DNA of 64,000 bases from positions 1-64,000 of the forward strand of contig BAEM01000050.1 of assembly GCA_000314955.1 (NCBI GenBank), in the 5' to 3' direction. The translations under genes were made by a program, and so were the position numbers. The number at the start of each line of letters is the position of its first letter. Positions within the stretch are counted from its first letter, which is position 1. The stretch is from Paraglaciecola chathamensis S18K6. GTDB taxonomy: Bacteria; Pseudomonadota; Gammaproteobacteria; Enterobacterales; Alteromonadaceae. Below, piece after piece: positions 44,434-53,144 of the stretch. Under the pieces are notes generated by a model that ran no database searches, was not told the DNA's origin, and worked only from the letters and a program-made list of their open reading frames with translations.

Positions 44434-45170
44434 TGATTGATATCGAAATTTGCTTACCTTGTGATGTCCTTACCAACGTCGCTCTGCAAATTCGCGCCGC
44501 TCGTGAAGGAAAAGCGGCGCGGGTAGAGCTTTGCAGCCATATGGAACACCAGGGACTCACGCCCAGTGTGAATGCCATGCAGCAAGCTAAGGCAACCGCC
44601 CAAGAGGAGATAACCTTACTGGCAATGATCCGCCCACGAGGTGAGAATTTTTGTTATGACGAGGGTGAAGTACTGCAAATGCAGCATGATATTACCCTTG
44701 CTGCACAAGCTGGAATGCAAGGGGTGGTGCTCGGCGCGCTCACACCAGATAACAAGCTGGATATAGGTGCGTTAACTCGATTAATCGCAGTGGCTAATAA
44801 CGCTAATTTGCAGGTGACATTTCATCGTGCATTTGATGCCTTGGCTGAACCAGCTCAAGCCATTGAAACCCTCATTGAGCTAGGCGTGCAGCGCATTCTC
44901 ACCTCAGGTTGTGACTGGGGAAGTCACGACACTGCGCAGCAGCATTGCGCGCAATTAGCACGTTACATCGCTCTAGCTAAGGGGCAAATTGAAATAGTGA
45001 TTGGCGGCGGTATTACTCCTGCAAGCGCCAAATTAATAGCGCAGGCTATAAGTCAGCAGATGGAGCAAAATTATCATTATTCTTTTCACGCTTATTCGTC
45101 TGTTCTTCTCAACGGGGTGGTACATGAAAATCCCGTTAGACAGTTATATCAAGGCGTTAATGACACTTAA
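44433..45170 (+). CDS. cutC: CutC family protein
   Basis: This 245-residue TIM-barrel protein of the CutC family has IEICLPCDVLTNVALQIRAA, ARVELCSHMEHQGLTPS, MIRPRGENFCYDEGE, VTFHRAFDA and ILTSGCDWGSHD. CutC was linked to copper homeostasis in E. coli, but that role is doubtful. The conserved barrel end and its place here, overlapping the GH85 stop by one base, point to an enzyme acting on a sugar or sugar-amide. The actual reaction is unknown. Confidence 0.93.
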   Translation: MIDIEICLPCDVLTNVALQIRAAREGKAARVELCSHMEHQGLTPSVNAMQQAKATAQEEITLLAMIRPRGENFCYDEGEVLQMQHDITLAAQAGMQGVVLGALTPDNKLDIGALTRLIAVANNANLQVTFHRAFDALAEPAQAIETLIELGVQRILTSGCDWGSHDTAQQHCAQLARYIALAKGQIEIVIGGGITPASAKLIAQAISQQMEQNYHYSFHAYSSVLLNGVVHENPVRQLYQGVNDT

Positions 45171-45297
45171 CTCGACTCTTACCAAGCAGTGTTTTACACA
45201 GCAATAATTTCATCGTGGGGATGACTCATTGGGCGGCCCCGCACTCGACTCGACAGCCCACTTTACAATATTGGTTTTTATGATTAACGAAGAATAT

Positions 45298-47850
45298 ATG
45301 ACACAAATGAAGACATTACCTCTAAATGGAACATGGCAGTTCTGCCAAGCTGATACGCAAGACTGGCGAAATGCAGAGGTTCCAGGGTGTAACTTTACTG
45401 ACCTTCTAGCACATAATTTAATAGACGATCCGTTTGACCGAGACAACGAATCCCATTTGCAGTGGATTGAGAAAAAGGACTGGCATTATCGCCGTTCATT
45501 TATTGTATCAGCAGCGCAATTGGACCACAGTGAAGTCAATCTAGTTGCACTAGGGCTTGATACGTTTTGTGATATTTATCTCAATGGGCAGCACTTCGCC
45601 AGCGGGCAGAATATGTTTGTCGGTCAACATCTTGCTTGTAAGTCTTTGCTGGTAGAAGGTGAAAATGAAGTAGAAATTCGTTTTCGCTCACCCATGAACG
45701 AAGTGTATCCGCAATTTATAGCTAACGGTTTTACCTACCCAGCGGAAAACGACAAAAGTGACGAGAAGTTGAGTGTCTTTTGTCGCAAAGCACCTTGTCA
45801 TTTTGGTTGGGATTGGGGCCCAAAATTCGTGACGTCTGGTATTTGGCGCGATATTTATTTAGCGTTTATCGACAGCGCTGAAATTAAAGACGTACATTTT
45901 GTACAGCAGACTTTGTCAGCACAGCGAGCTGACTTCCATTTCGCGCTAGATGTTAGCGCGATGACAGATTTTGACGCCCAGTTAGTGGTTAAATGCGAAC
46001 AGGCTCCGCAGTTGAATCAAATCTTAGATGTGCATTTATCGGCCCAAGCGAGCGAGCAAAGCATGTTGATAAACTTTACGCTTAACGATCCTAAGCGCTG
46101 GTGGCCTAATGGGTTGGGGGAAGCATTTTTATATGACTTTAGCTTTGAGTTAGTTAAGGATAAACAAGTTATCGCCCGTCGCGAGCAAGCTGTGGGGTTG
46201 CGAGAAATAGAAGTGGTTAATCAGGCCGATGACATGGGAGAGTCATTCTATTTCAAAGTAAACGGCCACCCAGTTTTTATGAAAGGGGCTAATTATATTC
46301 CCGATGATAGCTTTATTCACCGTGTTGACGAACAACGTCACCAGCAGGTATTTGATGCCGTAGTCACTGCTAATATGAATATGCTACGGGTGTGGGGTGG
46401 GGGTATTTATCAAGACGATGCCTTTTACGAATTGGCAGATCGCAACGGCATTTTGATCTGGCAAGACTTTATGTTTGCGTGCACCTTGTACCCAGCAGAT
46501 GAAGCCTTCTTGGCAAATGTGAAACAAGAAGCGGAATATAACGTTAAGCGTTTGCGTAACCACCCGTGTATCGCTATGTGGTGTGGCAATAACGAAGTCG
46601 ATATGGCCATCGAAAAATGGCAGTGGTCTGAAAAGTTTGACTACTCTGATGAGCTGTACGGGCGACTGAAACAGGATTACATCCGTTTGTTCGATGACTG
46701 CTTACCCAAGGTTATCAACTCCCTTGATGCGCAGCGCTTTTATTTGCGTTCGTCACCCATCGGTTTTTGGGAAAACGACGAAGATAACAAAGCCAATCAC
46801 CATTACTGGGGTGTATGGCACGGTGAAGAGCCGTTCAGTGAATACAAAAAACGCGTACCACGCTTTATGAGTGAATACGGTTTTCAGTCGTTCCCTATTG
46901 CTGAATCAACTCACCGTTTTACCCAGCCAGAAGATCGCGAACTTGAATCAGCCGTGATGCAGGTTCATCAAAAGCATCCACGTGGCAATAAGCTTATCCG
47001 TAGCTATATGGATGAAGAGTTCAATGCCCCGAAAGACTTCGATCAGTTATTGTATTTAAGCCAAGTTCAACAAGCTCTTGGATTAAAAATGGCGTTTGAA
47101 GCCCATCGCGCGGCGATGCCATTTTGTATGGGAACCTTATATTGGCAATTGAATGACACGTGGCCAGCAGCTTCTTGGTCTGGTATCGATTACTATGGGC
47201 GCTGGAAAGCCCTGCATTATCAAGCTAAACGCAGCTTTGCCTCTCAGTTGCTGGTGATTGAGCCCGAACAAGATGAACTTATTGTAACCTTGGTTTCAGA
47301 TGCTCTGCACACATTTGCGGCCAAATTAGAAATTCAGCTATATGATTTTAGTGGCGAAATTCACTGGTATCACGAGCAATTCGTGACAGTGTTGGCCAAC
47401 AGTACAGAAAATGTATTTTCGTTGAATGTAGAACAGTTCGTGCCTCGCCATGGGCTAGCTTCTAGTGTGGTTGTTGCTAGGCTGGTTCAGGAAGACAGCA
47501 CACCGCTATGTGAAAACAGCCACTTCTTTGTACCCAATAAATCATTGGCGCTTCAATCTGCCAGCATAAGCTGCAAACATGAAATTGGTGACCAATCATT
47601 GTCCTTAATGTTTACTACAGATACCTTTGTGCGCCAAATGTACGTGAGCATGGCGGAGCAAATCGGTAACTTTAGCGACAACTTTTTTGATTTGCTGCCG
47701 CAACAAGTGAAAACCATCACCATTGCGTTGCCAAACATGAGCCAGCAGCAAATAGCCGATTTAGTCGATAAGGTTCGCTGGCAGTCACTGTTTGATAGCT
47801 TTAGTGAAGATGCCTTAGCCGGCACGCCTACGATTGGAATGAAATCATGA
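45298..47850 (+). CDS. GH2 beta-mannosidase, cytoplasmic
   Basis: The 850-residue protein has the full GH2 layout: a sugar-binding jelly roll, an immunoglobulin-like domain and a TIM barrel. WHYRRSF, APCHFGWDWGPKFVTSGIWR and MKGANYIPDDSF mark the beta-mannosidase branch. The acid/base is Glu433 in MWCGNNEVD and the nucleophile Glu526 in MSEYGFQSFP. There is no signal peptide, so it acts inside the cell, splitting Man-beta-1,4-GlcNAc. The ATG at 45298 is chosen for the GAAG upstream; the frame reaches back to 45229. It overlaps the symporter gene by four bases. Confidence 0.93.
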   Translation: MTQMKTLPLNGTWQFCQADTQDWRNAEVPGCNFTDLLAHNLIDDPFDRDNESHLQWIEKKDWHYRRSFIVSAAQLDHSEVNLVALGLDTFCDIYLNGQHFASGQNMFVGQHLACKSLLVEGENEVEIRFRSPMNEVYPQFIANGFTYPAENDKSDEKLSVFCRKAPCHFGWDWGPKFVTSGIWRDIYLAFIDSAEIKDVHFVQQTLSAQRADFHFALDVSAMTDFDAQLVVKCEQAPQLNQILDVHLSAQASEQSMLINFTLNDPKRWWPNGLGEAFLYDFSFELVKDKQVIARREQAVGLREIEVVNQADDMGESFYFKVNGHPVFMKGANYIPDDSFIHRVDEQRHQQVFDAVVTANMNMLRVWGGGIYQDDAFYELADRNGILIWQDFMFACTLYPADEAFLANVKQEAEYNVKRLRNHPCIAMWCGNNEVDMAIEKWQWSEKFDYSDELYGRLKQDYIRLFDDCLPKVINSLDAQRFYLRSSPIGFWENDEDNKANHHYWGVWHGEEPFSEYKKRVPRFMSEYGFQSFPIAESTHRFTQPEDRELESAVMQVHQKHPRGNKLIRSYMDEEFNAPKDFDQLLYLSQVQQALGLKMAFEAHRAAMPFCMGTLYWQLNDTWPAASWSGIDYYGRWKALHYQAKRSFASQLLVIEPEQDELIVTLVSDALHTFAAKLEIQLYDFSGEIHWYHEQFVTVLANSTENVFSLNVEQFVPRHGLASSVVVARLVQEDSTPLCENSHFFVPNKSLALQSASISCKHEIGDQSLSLMFTTDTFVRQMYVSMAEQIGNFSDNFFDLLPQQVKTITIALPNMSQQQIADLVDKVRWQSLFDSFSEDALAGTPTIGMKS

Positions 47851-49637
47851 TTTTAAGTTGGATTGATATCGCTGTCATCATTGCGTATTTGGTGTCGGTG
47901 CTACTGATTGGTTTGTATATTTCCAAACGTGCTAGTCAAAATATGGACTCGTATTTTTTAGGCGGCAAAACCATTCCTTGGTGGGCTCTAGGGGTGTCAA
48001 ATGCCTCGGGAATGTTCGATATTGCCGGCACTATGTGGTTGGTATCCATGTGTTTTGTTTACGGTTTGAAAAGCGCATGGTTACCTTGGATTTGGCCCAT
48101 ATTTAACCAAATATTTTTGATGATTTATCTGTCGGTGTGGTTACGTCGCTCAAATGTAATGACAGGTGCCCAGTGGATGGAAACCCGGTTTGGTACTGGC
48201 AAAGGCGCAGAAATGAGTCAAATAGTGGTAGTGATATTTGCTCTGGTGAGTGCTATTGGTTTTATTGCTTACGCGTTTAAAGGAATAGGCAAGTTTGCCG
48301 CTATCTTTTTTCCTTGGGAGCTATCCCCCGATATCTACGCGCTTATTATCTTTTCGATTACTACCATTTATGTGGTCAAAGGGGGTATGTACAGCGTGGT
48401 GTTCACTGAGATCTTGCAGTTTGTAATCATGACGATTGCAGCGATTTCAGTTGGAGTGATTGCCATGTATATGGTTTCACCCGAGCAATTGGCTGCCGCC
48501 ACGCCTCAGGGGTGGGATCAACTCTTTTTCGACTGGCGGTTAGATCTTAATTGGCAAGGTTTGATAGACAGCGTCAACGTTAAAGTGCAAGACGATGGTC
48601 TCGAGCTATTTGGCTTGATGATCATGATGATGCTGTTTAAGGGGGTATTATCGAGTATGGCTGGCCCTGTACCGAATTATGACATGCAGCGTATTCTAGC
48701 CACCAAAAGCCCCAAAGATGCGGCAAAAATGAGTGGTTTGGTGTCTTTGGTGATGTTTTTCCCTCGCTACATGATGGTGGCAGGGTTATCTATTCTCGCC
48801 ATTGTGTACATGGGGCCAGATATTCAAGCCCAAGGTACGCAGTTTGATTTTGAGCAGATTCTACCGTTCGCTATTAATAATTTCGTACCGGTTGGCTTAA
48901 CAGGCTTGCTTATAGCTGGCTTGCTTGCGGCATTTATGTCGACCTATGCGGCATCGGTGAATGCCGCTCCCGCTTACTTTGTAAATGATATCTATCGCCG
49001 GTATTTACGCCCGGATGCTGACAGCCGCACCTATGTGCGCATGAGTTATATCGTGTCTATTGTGCTGGTCGTTCTCGGTATGGGGCTTGGCCTGATGCTT
49101 GGTAGCATTAATGCCATTATGCAATGGATTTTTGCCGCGTTATTTGGCGGTTATGCGGCGGCTAATTTACTGAAATGGCATTGGTGGCGATTTAATGCCT
49201 ACGGCTACTTTTGGGGCATGTTAGCAGGTTTGATTGGCGCGCTGGTGTTACCGATTGCACTTCCCGAAGTGCAACCTCTAATGGCCTTTCCGTTGCTACT
49301 GATATTCGGCCTTGTCGGTTCCATCGCAGGCACTTTGCTAACCCCGCCTGAATCTGATGACGTGTTATGTGAGTTTTACCGAACGGTGAAACCTTGGGGG
49401 GCATGGGGGCCAATTTGTGACAAGGTCATCGCCTTGGATCCCGACTTTGCCCCAAACAGAGCGTTTTACCGTGACATGTTCAATGTTGCCATCGGTATAG
49501 TGTGGCAAATAGGCCTAGTGGTGATGCCGATTTATTTAGTGATTCAGCAGTGGTGGTCGATGTTGACAGCCTTTGGCGTCATTGTTGTGACCAGCTGGAT
49601 CTTGAAAAAGAACTGGCTAGACAAGCTCCCAGATTAA
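47847..49637 (+). CDS. SSS-family sodium:solute symporter
   Basis: The 596-residue protein has about fourteen transmembrane segments and the solute:sodium symporter features DSYFLGGKTIPWWALGVSNA, GGMYSVVFTEILQFVIMTI and GLLIAGLLAAFMSTYAASVN. Its start overlaps the stop of the cytoplasmic beta-mannosidase gene. The simplest reading is that it imports the disaccharide Man-beta-1,4-GlcNAc or a free sugar for that enzyme; the substrate is inferred. The C-terminal soluble stretch (PPESDDVLCEFYRTVKPWGA) is shared by several members of this family in glycan loci. Confidence 0.9.
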   Translation: MILSWIDIAVIIAYLVSVLLIGLYISKRASQNMDSYFLGGKTIPWWALGVSNASGMFDIAGTMWLVSMCFVYGLKSAWLPWIWPIFNQIFLMIYLSVWLRRSNVMTGAQWMETRFGTGKGAEMSQIVVVIFALVSAIGFIAYAFKGIGKFAAIFFPWELSPDIYALIIFSITTIYVVKGGMYSVVFTEILQFVIMTIAAISVGVIAMYMVSPEQLAAATPQGWDQLFFDWRLDLNWQGLIDSVNVKVQDDGLELFGLMIMMMLFKGVLSSMAGPVPNYDMQRILATKSPKDAAKMSGLVSLVMFFPRYMMVAGLSILAIVYMGPDIQAQGTQFDFEQILPFAINNFVPVGLTGLLIAGLLAAFMSTYAASVNAAPAYFVNDIYRRYLRPDADSRTYVRMSYIVSIVLVVLGMGLGLMLGSINAIMQWIFAALFGGYAAANLLKWHWWRFNAYGYFWGMLAGLIGALVLPIALPEVQPLMAFPLLLIFGLVGSIAGTLLTPPESDDVLCEFYRTVKPWGAWGPICDKVIALDPDFAPNRAFYRDMFNVAIGIVWQIGLVVMPIYLVIQQWWSMLTAFGVIVVTSWILKKNWLDKLPD

Positions 49638-49667
49638 GTAATGAGTGATAAAAAAGTGATACCAATA

Positions 49668-51896
49668 ATGAAAAAACAATTTTTAGCAGGTGCATTTTCT
49701 TTATGTGCCGTGAGCGGGCTTGCTGGTTGTGCCACAAACTCGGAACCTAACATACAAAATGCGACGGCGGTACAGGTCGTTGATGAGTCGTTATTACAAT
49801 ACGCAGACCCTTTTATTGGCACAGGTGGGCACGGGCATACATTTCCCGGCGCAGTGGTGCCTTTTGGTATGGTGCAACTAAGCCCTGATAATCCTTCTAA
49901 AGGCTGGGACTGGACATCCGGTTATAACTACAGTGACAACCAGTTACTTGGTTTTAGCCATACGCATTTATCTGGTACTGGTGTCGGTGACTTGCTTGAT
50001 GTGCTAGTGATGCCGTTTCGTGGTGATTACAAAAATCGTCGTGATAATGAGCTAAAACATGTGGTTAGTGAGTATTCACACGACGATGAGCAGGCGTCTC
50101 CTGGCTATTATCAAGTAGGGTTGCCACAAGAAAAGGTAAATGCTGAGCTAACCGCTACCGAGCGTACTGGTGTGCATCGTTACACCTTTTCAGGCCAAGA
50201 AGACGCTAAAGTATTGATCGATTTAGGCTATGCCCAGAACTACGATAAATCTGTGGCTACCTTTATGCGTGTAATCGACGATAGCACCTTAGTGGGCTAT
50301 CGCATTTCAACCGGCTGGAGTGACTACCAGCCTGTGTATTTTGTTGCCCAGTTCAACCAACCTTTTGCACATCAGTTTTACAAAGAAGGCGAAGCTCAAG
50401 CTGGCCCGTTCATCAATGCGGAAAAAAGCGAAGTGGTGCTTAACTTCGGTGACATTGCTGATCAGGCTTTAGTGGCAAAAGTAGGTATTTCTTACGTGAG
50501 CATTGCTGGGGCAAAGCAAAACTTAGCGGCAGAAGTGGCTGATTTTGATTTCGACAATACCAAGCATCAAGCACAAGCACTGTGGGCGGCTCAATTAGGC
50601 AAGTTTAAAGTCACTGATGATAACGAGCAGGCTAAGCGTAAGTTCTATACGGCTTTGTACCATTCATTTTTGGCACCGCAGACGTTTAATGACGTAAGTG
50701 GCAGTTATTTTGGTGCAGATGGTAGCGCTCACAATAGTCAGCAATTCGAACGTTATTCTTTGTTTTCACTGTGGGACACCTTTCGCGCATTACATCCACT
50801 GTTGACCATTTCTAATGGCGAGCGCGTCAATGATATGGTCAGCTCCATGATGGCGTTCTACCACGAAACAGGTCTGTTACCTTCTTGGGATTTAATGGCC
50901 AATGAAACCGACGTAATGATCGGTTATCACGCAGTGTCCGTCATAGTAGATGCCTATTTTAAAGGCTTAACCGATGTAGCTCCTGAGGCCTTATTCGAGG
51001 CTCTTAAAGCGTCAGCTATGCAGGAGCGTTTTGGTATCGATTTATTCGCTAAGTACGGCTACGTACCTTCTGATTTAGAGGTCGAAGCAGTATCGAAAAC
51101 CCTCGAGTATGCGTTTGACGATTGGGCGATTGCGCGCATGGCAAAAGCACTGGGTAAAGAACAAGACTATGCGTATTTCACTCAACGTGCCGAGTCTTAT
51201 AAAACCTTGTTTGATAAACAAACCGGCTTTATGCGTGGCAAAACCCAAGATGGTGAGTGGGTGAAAAACTTTAGCCCTACTCATGTCGACCACCGAACCA
51301 CAGATTACACCGAAGCTAATGCGTGGCAGTACACTTGGTTTGTACCTCATGATGTTGAAGGTTTGATCAGCTTATTTGGTGGCGAAGCGCCATTTTTAAA
51401 TAAGTTAGATACGTTATTCAGTACCGATTCGTTTATGGAGGGAGATGTATCACCGGATATTTCTGGGCTTATTGGTCAATATGCCCACGGGAATGAGCCA
51501 GTGCACCATGTGCCTTACATGTATTCTTTAACCTCGCAGAAGTGGAAAGGCGAGCAACGCATTAAAGAGATCCGTGACACCATGTACCGCGATAATCCAG
51601 ATGGTCTTTCAGGTAACGACGATGTGGGGCAAATGTCGGCTTGGTATGTGTTCAGTGCGCTTGGTTTTTACCCTCTAAATCCAGCTGACGGGCAGTATGT
51701 ATTAGGCACGCCTCAGTTCGACACAGTTCAGATCCAGCTACCAAATAACAAGACCTTTACGGTAAAACAGGTGATATTAGGGGAAGAGCCAAGTGACTAT
51801 GTGAAAGAGGTTACGCTTAACGGTGCACCGGTGCAGATGAATACCATCTCTCACAGCGACGTGATGCAAGGTGGAGAGCTTATTTTTACCTTTTAA
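49668..51896 (+). CDS. GH92 exo-alpha-mannosidase lipoprotein (HGNEP motif)
   Basis: The 742-residue protein has a lipoprotein signal (GLAGC then Ala-Thr) and standard GH92 motifs: YADPFIGTGGHGHTFPGAVV, GFSHTHLSGTGVGDLLD and LFSLWDTFRALHP. TEANAWQYTWFVP (probable acid Glu about 549), HGNEPVHHVPYMY and SGNDDVGQMSAWYVF (catalytic Asp about 652) follow. It is closest in motif pattern to the GH92 at 26114, so it is likely alpha-1,2-specific. The ATG at 49668 is taken because the signal peptide starts there; an in-frame ATG at 49641 exists. It lies 30 bp after the symporter gene and 18 bp before a strong terminator. Confidence 0.93.
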   Translation: MKKQFLAGAFSLCAVSGLAGCATNSEPNIQNATAVQVVDESLLQYADPFIGTGGHGHTFPGAVVPFGMVQLSPDNPSKGWDWTSGYNYSDNQLLGFSHTHLSGTGVGDLLDVLVMPFRGDYKNRRDNELKHVVSEYSHDDEQASPGYYQVGLPQEKVNAELTATERTGVHRYTFSGQEDAKVLIDLGYAQNYDKSVATFMRVIDDSTLVGYRISTGWSDYQPVYFVAQFNQPFAHQFYKEGEAQAGPFINAEKSEVVLNFGDIADQALVAKVGISYVSIAGAKQNLAAEVADFDFDNTKHQAQALWAAQLGKFKVTDDNEQAKRKFYTALYHSFLAPQTFNDVSGSYFGADGSAHNSQQFERYSLFSLWDTFRALHPLLTISNGERVNDMVSSMMAFYHETGLLPSWDLMANETDVMIGYHAVSVIVDAYFKGLTDVAPEALFEALKASAMQERFGIDLFAKYGYVPSDLEVEAVSKTLEYAFDDWAIARMAKALGKEQDYAYFTQRAESYKTLFDKQTGFMRGKTQDGEWVKNFSPTHVDHRTTDYTEANAWQYTWFVPHDVEGLISLFGGEAPFLNKLDTLFSTDSFMEGDVSPDISGLIGQYAHGNEPVHHVPYMYSLTSQKWKGEQRIKEIRDTMYRDNPDGLSGNDDVGQMSAWYVFSALGFYPLNPADGQYVLGTPQFDTVQIQLPNNKTFTVKQVILGEEPSDYVKEVTLNGAPVQMNTISHSDVMQGGELIFTF

Positions 51897-51914
51897 TTGA
51901 AGTGAAATTGAATG

Positions 51915-51941
51915 AGGTGACGTTAATCGTCACCTTTTTTT
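51915..51941 (+). terminator. Strong terminator between GH92 and the SIS deaminase gene
   Basis: A perfect 8-bp stem (AGGTGACG / CGTCACCT) with a 5-base loop is followed by seven T. It begins 18 bp after the GH92 stop. The next gene's ribosome site starts 11 bases after the T run, which leaves no room for a separate promoter. Confidence 0.9.
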
Positions 51942-51961
51942 ACGTTTTTCCGGAGATATTG

Positions 51962-52957
51962 ATGACCAGCATTATGGCTACAGAAGCCGCTTCTACCGCT
52001 GACCTTTTAGCGCAGCAGCTTAGATTAAACCAAAACACTTGCGAGCGAATTGCTCAGAGAATACAGCAACTTAACCCAAGTGTGGTGTACATAGTGGCAA
52101 GAGGCTCGTCAGACCATGCGGGGGTATTCGCAAAGTACTTGATTGAAGTGGAGTTAGGCATTCCTGTGGTGGCTGCCGCGCCCTCGGTGGTAACTGTGTT
52201 TCATAAACAATTAAAGCTAAATAATGCACTGGTTATCGGGATTTCACAATCAGGGCGCAGCCCAGATATTTTGCAGCACATGCAGATGGCGAAAGAGGCT
52301 GGGGCGCTGTGTATCGGTTTGGTTAATGATGAAACCTCGCCGTTAGCTAATTTAGTTGATGAACTTATCCCGCTGCGCGTGGAACAAGAACTGGCCGTCG
52401 CCGCAACGAAAAGCTACCTAGCGTGTTTAAGCGCTCTTTTGCAATTGGTGGCTTTCAGTAAAAAAGATCGAGCTCTCATTGCTGCGATACAGGGTATTCC
52501 AGATGCGCTTAAACGCGCTGTAAATGGGCCCAAGCAATTAAATGCAGACATGTTCAAAGGATGTGATAAGTGCATTGTGCTGGGGCGTGGCTTTGGCTAT
52601 GCGATTGCCAAAGAGGTCGCATTAAAGCTCAAAGAGGTTTGCGCAATTCAAGCTGAAGCATTTTCTAGTGCGGAGTTTGTGCACGGTCCTGTGGCGCTAG
52701 CGCAAAAACCTCTAAAAGTGCTCAGTTTAGGGCTGTTTGATGAATCGCAGGCCACCCATCAGCAACAAGTTGATGACGTGACCGAGCGCGGGGCTCATGT
52801 GTTAAACATGAAGGTCTTTCCTGATAATGTGCACCCACGACTCGGTGCGTTAATGGTTATGCAGCGTTTTTATCTTGATATCGCCGACATTTCCGTGCAA
52901 TTGGGTTGCAACCCAGACACACCGCAAGGCTTAAACAAAGTTACTATGACTGTTTAA
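51962..52957 (+). CDS. SIS-domain glucosamine-6-phosphate deaminase-like protein (NagB-II type)
   Basis: The 331-residue protein has two SIS domains. The first shows YIVARGSSDHAGVFAKYLIE and GISQSGRSPDILQHM, with VAATKSYLACL closing it. The second shows IVLGRGFGYAIAKEVALKLKE and EAFSSAEFVHGPVAL. It lacks the glutaminase domain of GlmS, which fits the NagB-II deaminases that turn glucosamine-6-phosphate into fructose-6-phosphate. The start at 51962 follows GGAGA; the frame extends to 51902 through the terminator, which is unlikely to be coding. It is the last gene of the glycan locus and is reached only by read-through of the terminator just before it. Confidence 0.87.
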   Translation: MTSIMATEAASTADLLAQQLRLNQNTCERIAQRIQQLNPSVVYIVARGSSDHAGVFAKYLIEVELGIPVVAAAPSVVTVFHKQLKLNNALVIGISQSGRSPDILQHMQMAKEAGALCIGLVNDETSPLANLVDELIPLRVEQELAVAATKSYLACLSALLQLVAFSKKDRALIAAIQGIPDALKRAVNGPKQLNADMFKGCDKCIVLGRGFGYAIAKEVALKLKEVCAIQAEAFSSAEFVHGPVALAQKPLKVLSLGLFDESQATHQQQVDDVTERGAHVLNMKVFPDNVHPRLGALMVMQRFYLDIADISVQLGCNPDTPQGLNKVTMTV

Positions 52958-53059
52958 GAGAAAGTCGTTTTCACGCTTGTTTACGCCAACGTGCAAAGAG
53001 GCCGTTCTGTACCAGTAAATTGGTTTTATGAATGCCCAATTTGGGTGATTTTCGAATCT

Positions 53060-53080
53060 AAGCGCCTGTGCTCGGCGCTT
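53060..53080 (+). terminator. Possible terminator after the SIS deaminase gene
   Basis: A 7-bp perfect stem (AAGCGCC / GGCGCTT) has a 7-base loop, but only an interrupted T stretch follows. It lies about 100 bp past the stop, so its role is uncertain. Confidence 0.4.
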
Positions 53081-53116
53081 GTTGTCTGCACATGGATGAC
53101 TGCGTTTCATGGTTAA

Positions 53117-53144
53117 TTACAACGGGGTAGAGAGTTGGTATACT
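53117..53144 (+). promoter_or_regulatory. Promoter of yheT
   Basis: A -35 like TTACAA (53117-53122), a 16-bp spacer and -10 TATACT (53139-53144) lie about 44 bp before the yheT start. This marks a transcription unit separate from the glycan locus. Confidence 0.55.

Noticed and set aside
51902-51961. Longer N-terminus for the SIS deaminase starting at 51902
   Set aside because: It would translate through the terminator hairpin and its T run; the ATG at 51962 has a GGAGA site and fits family length.
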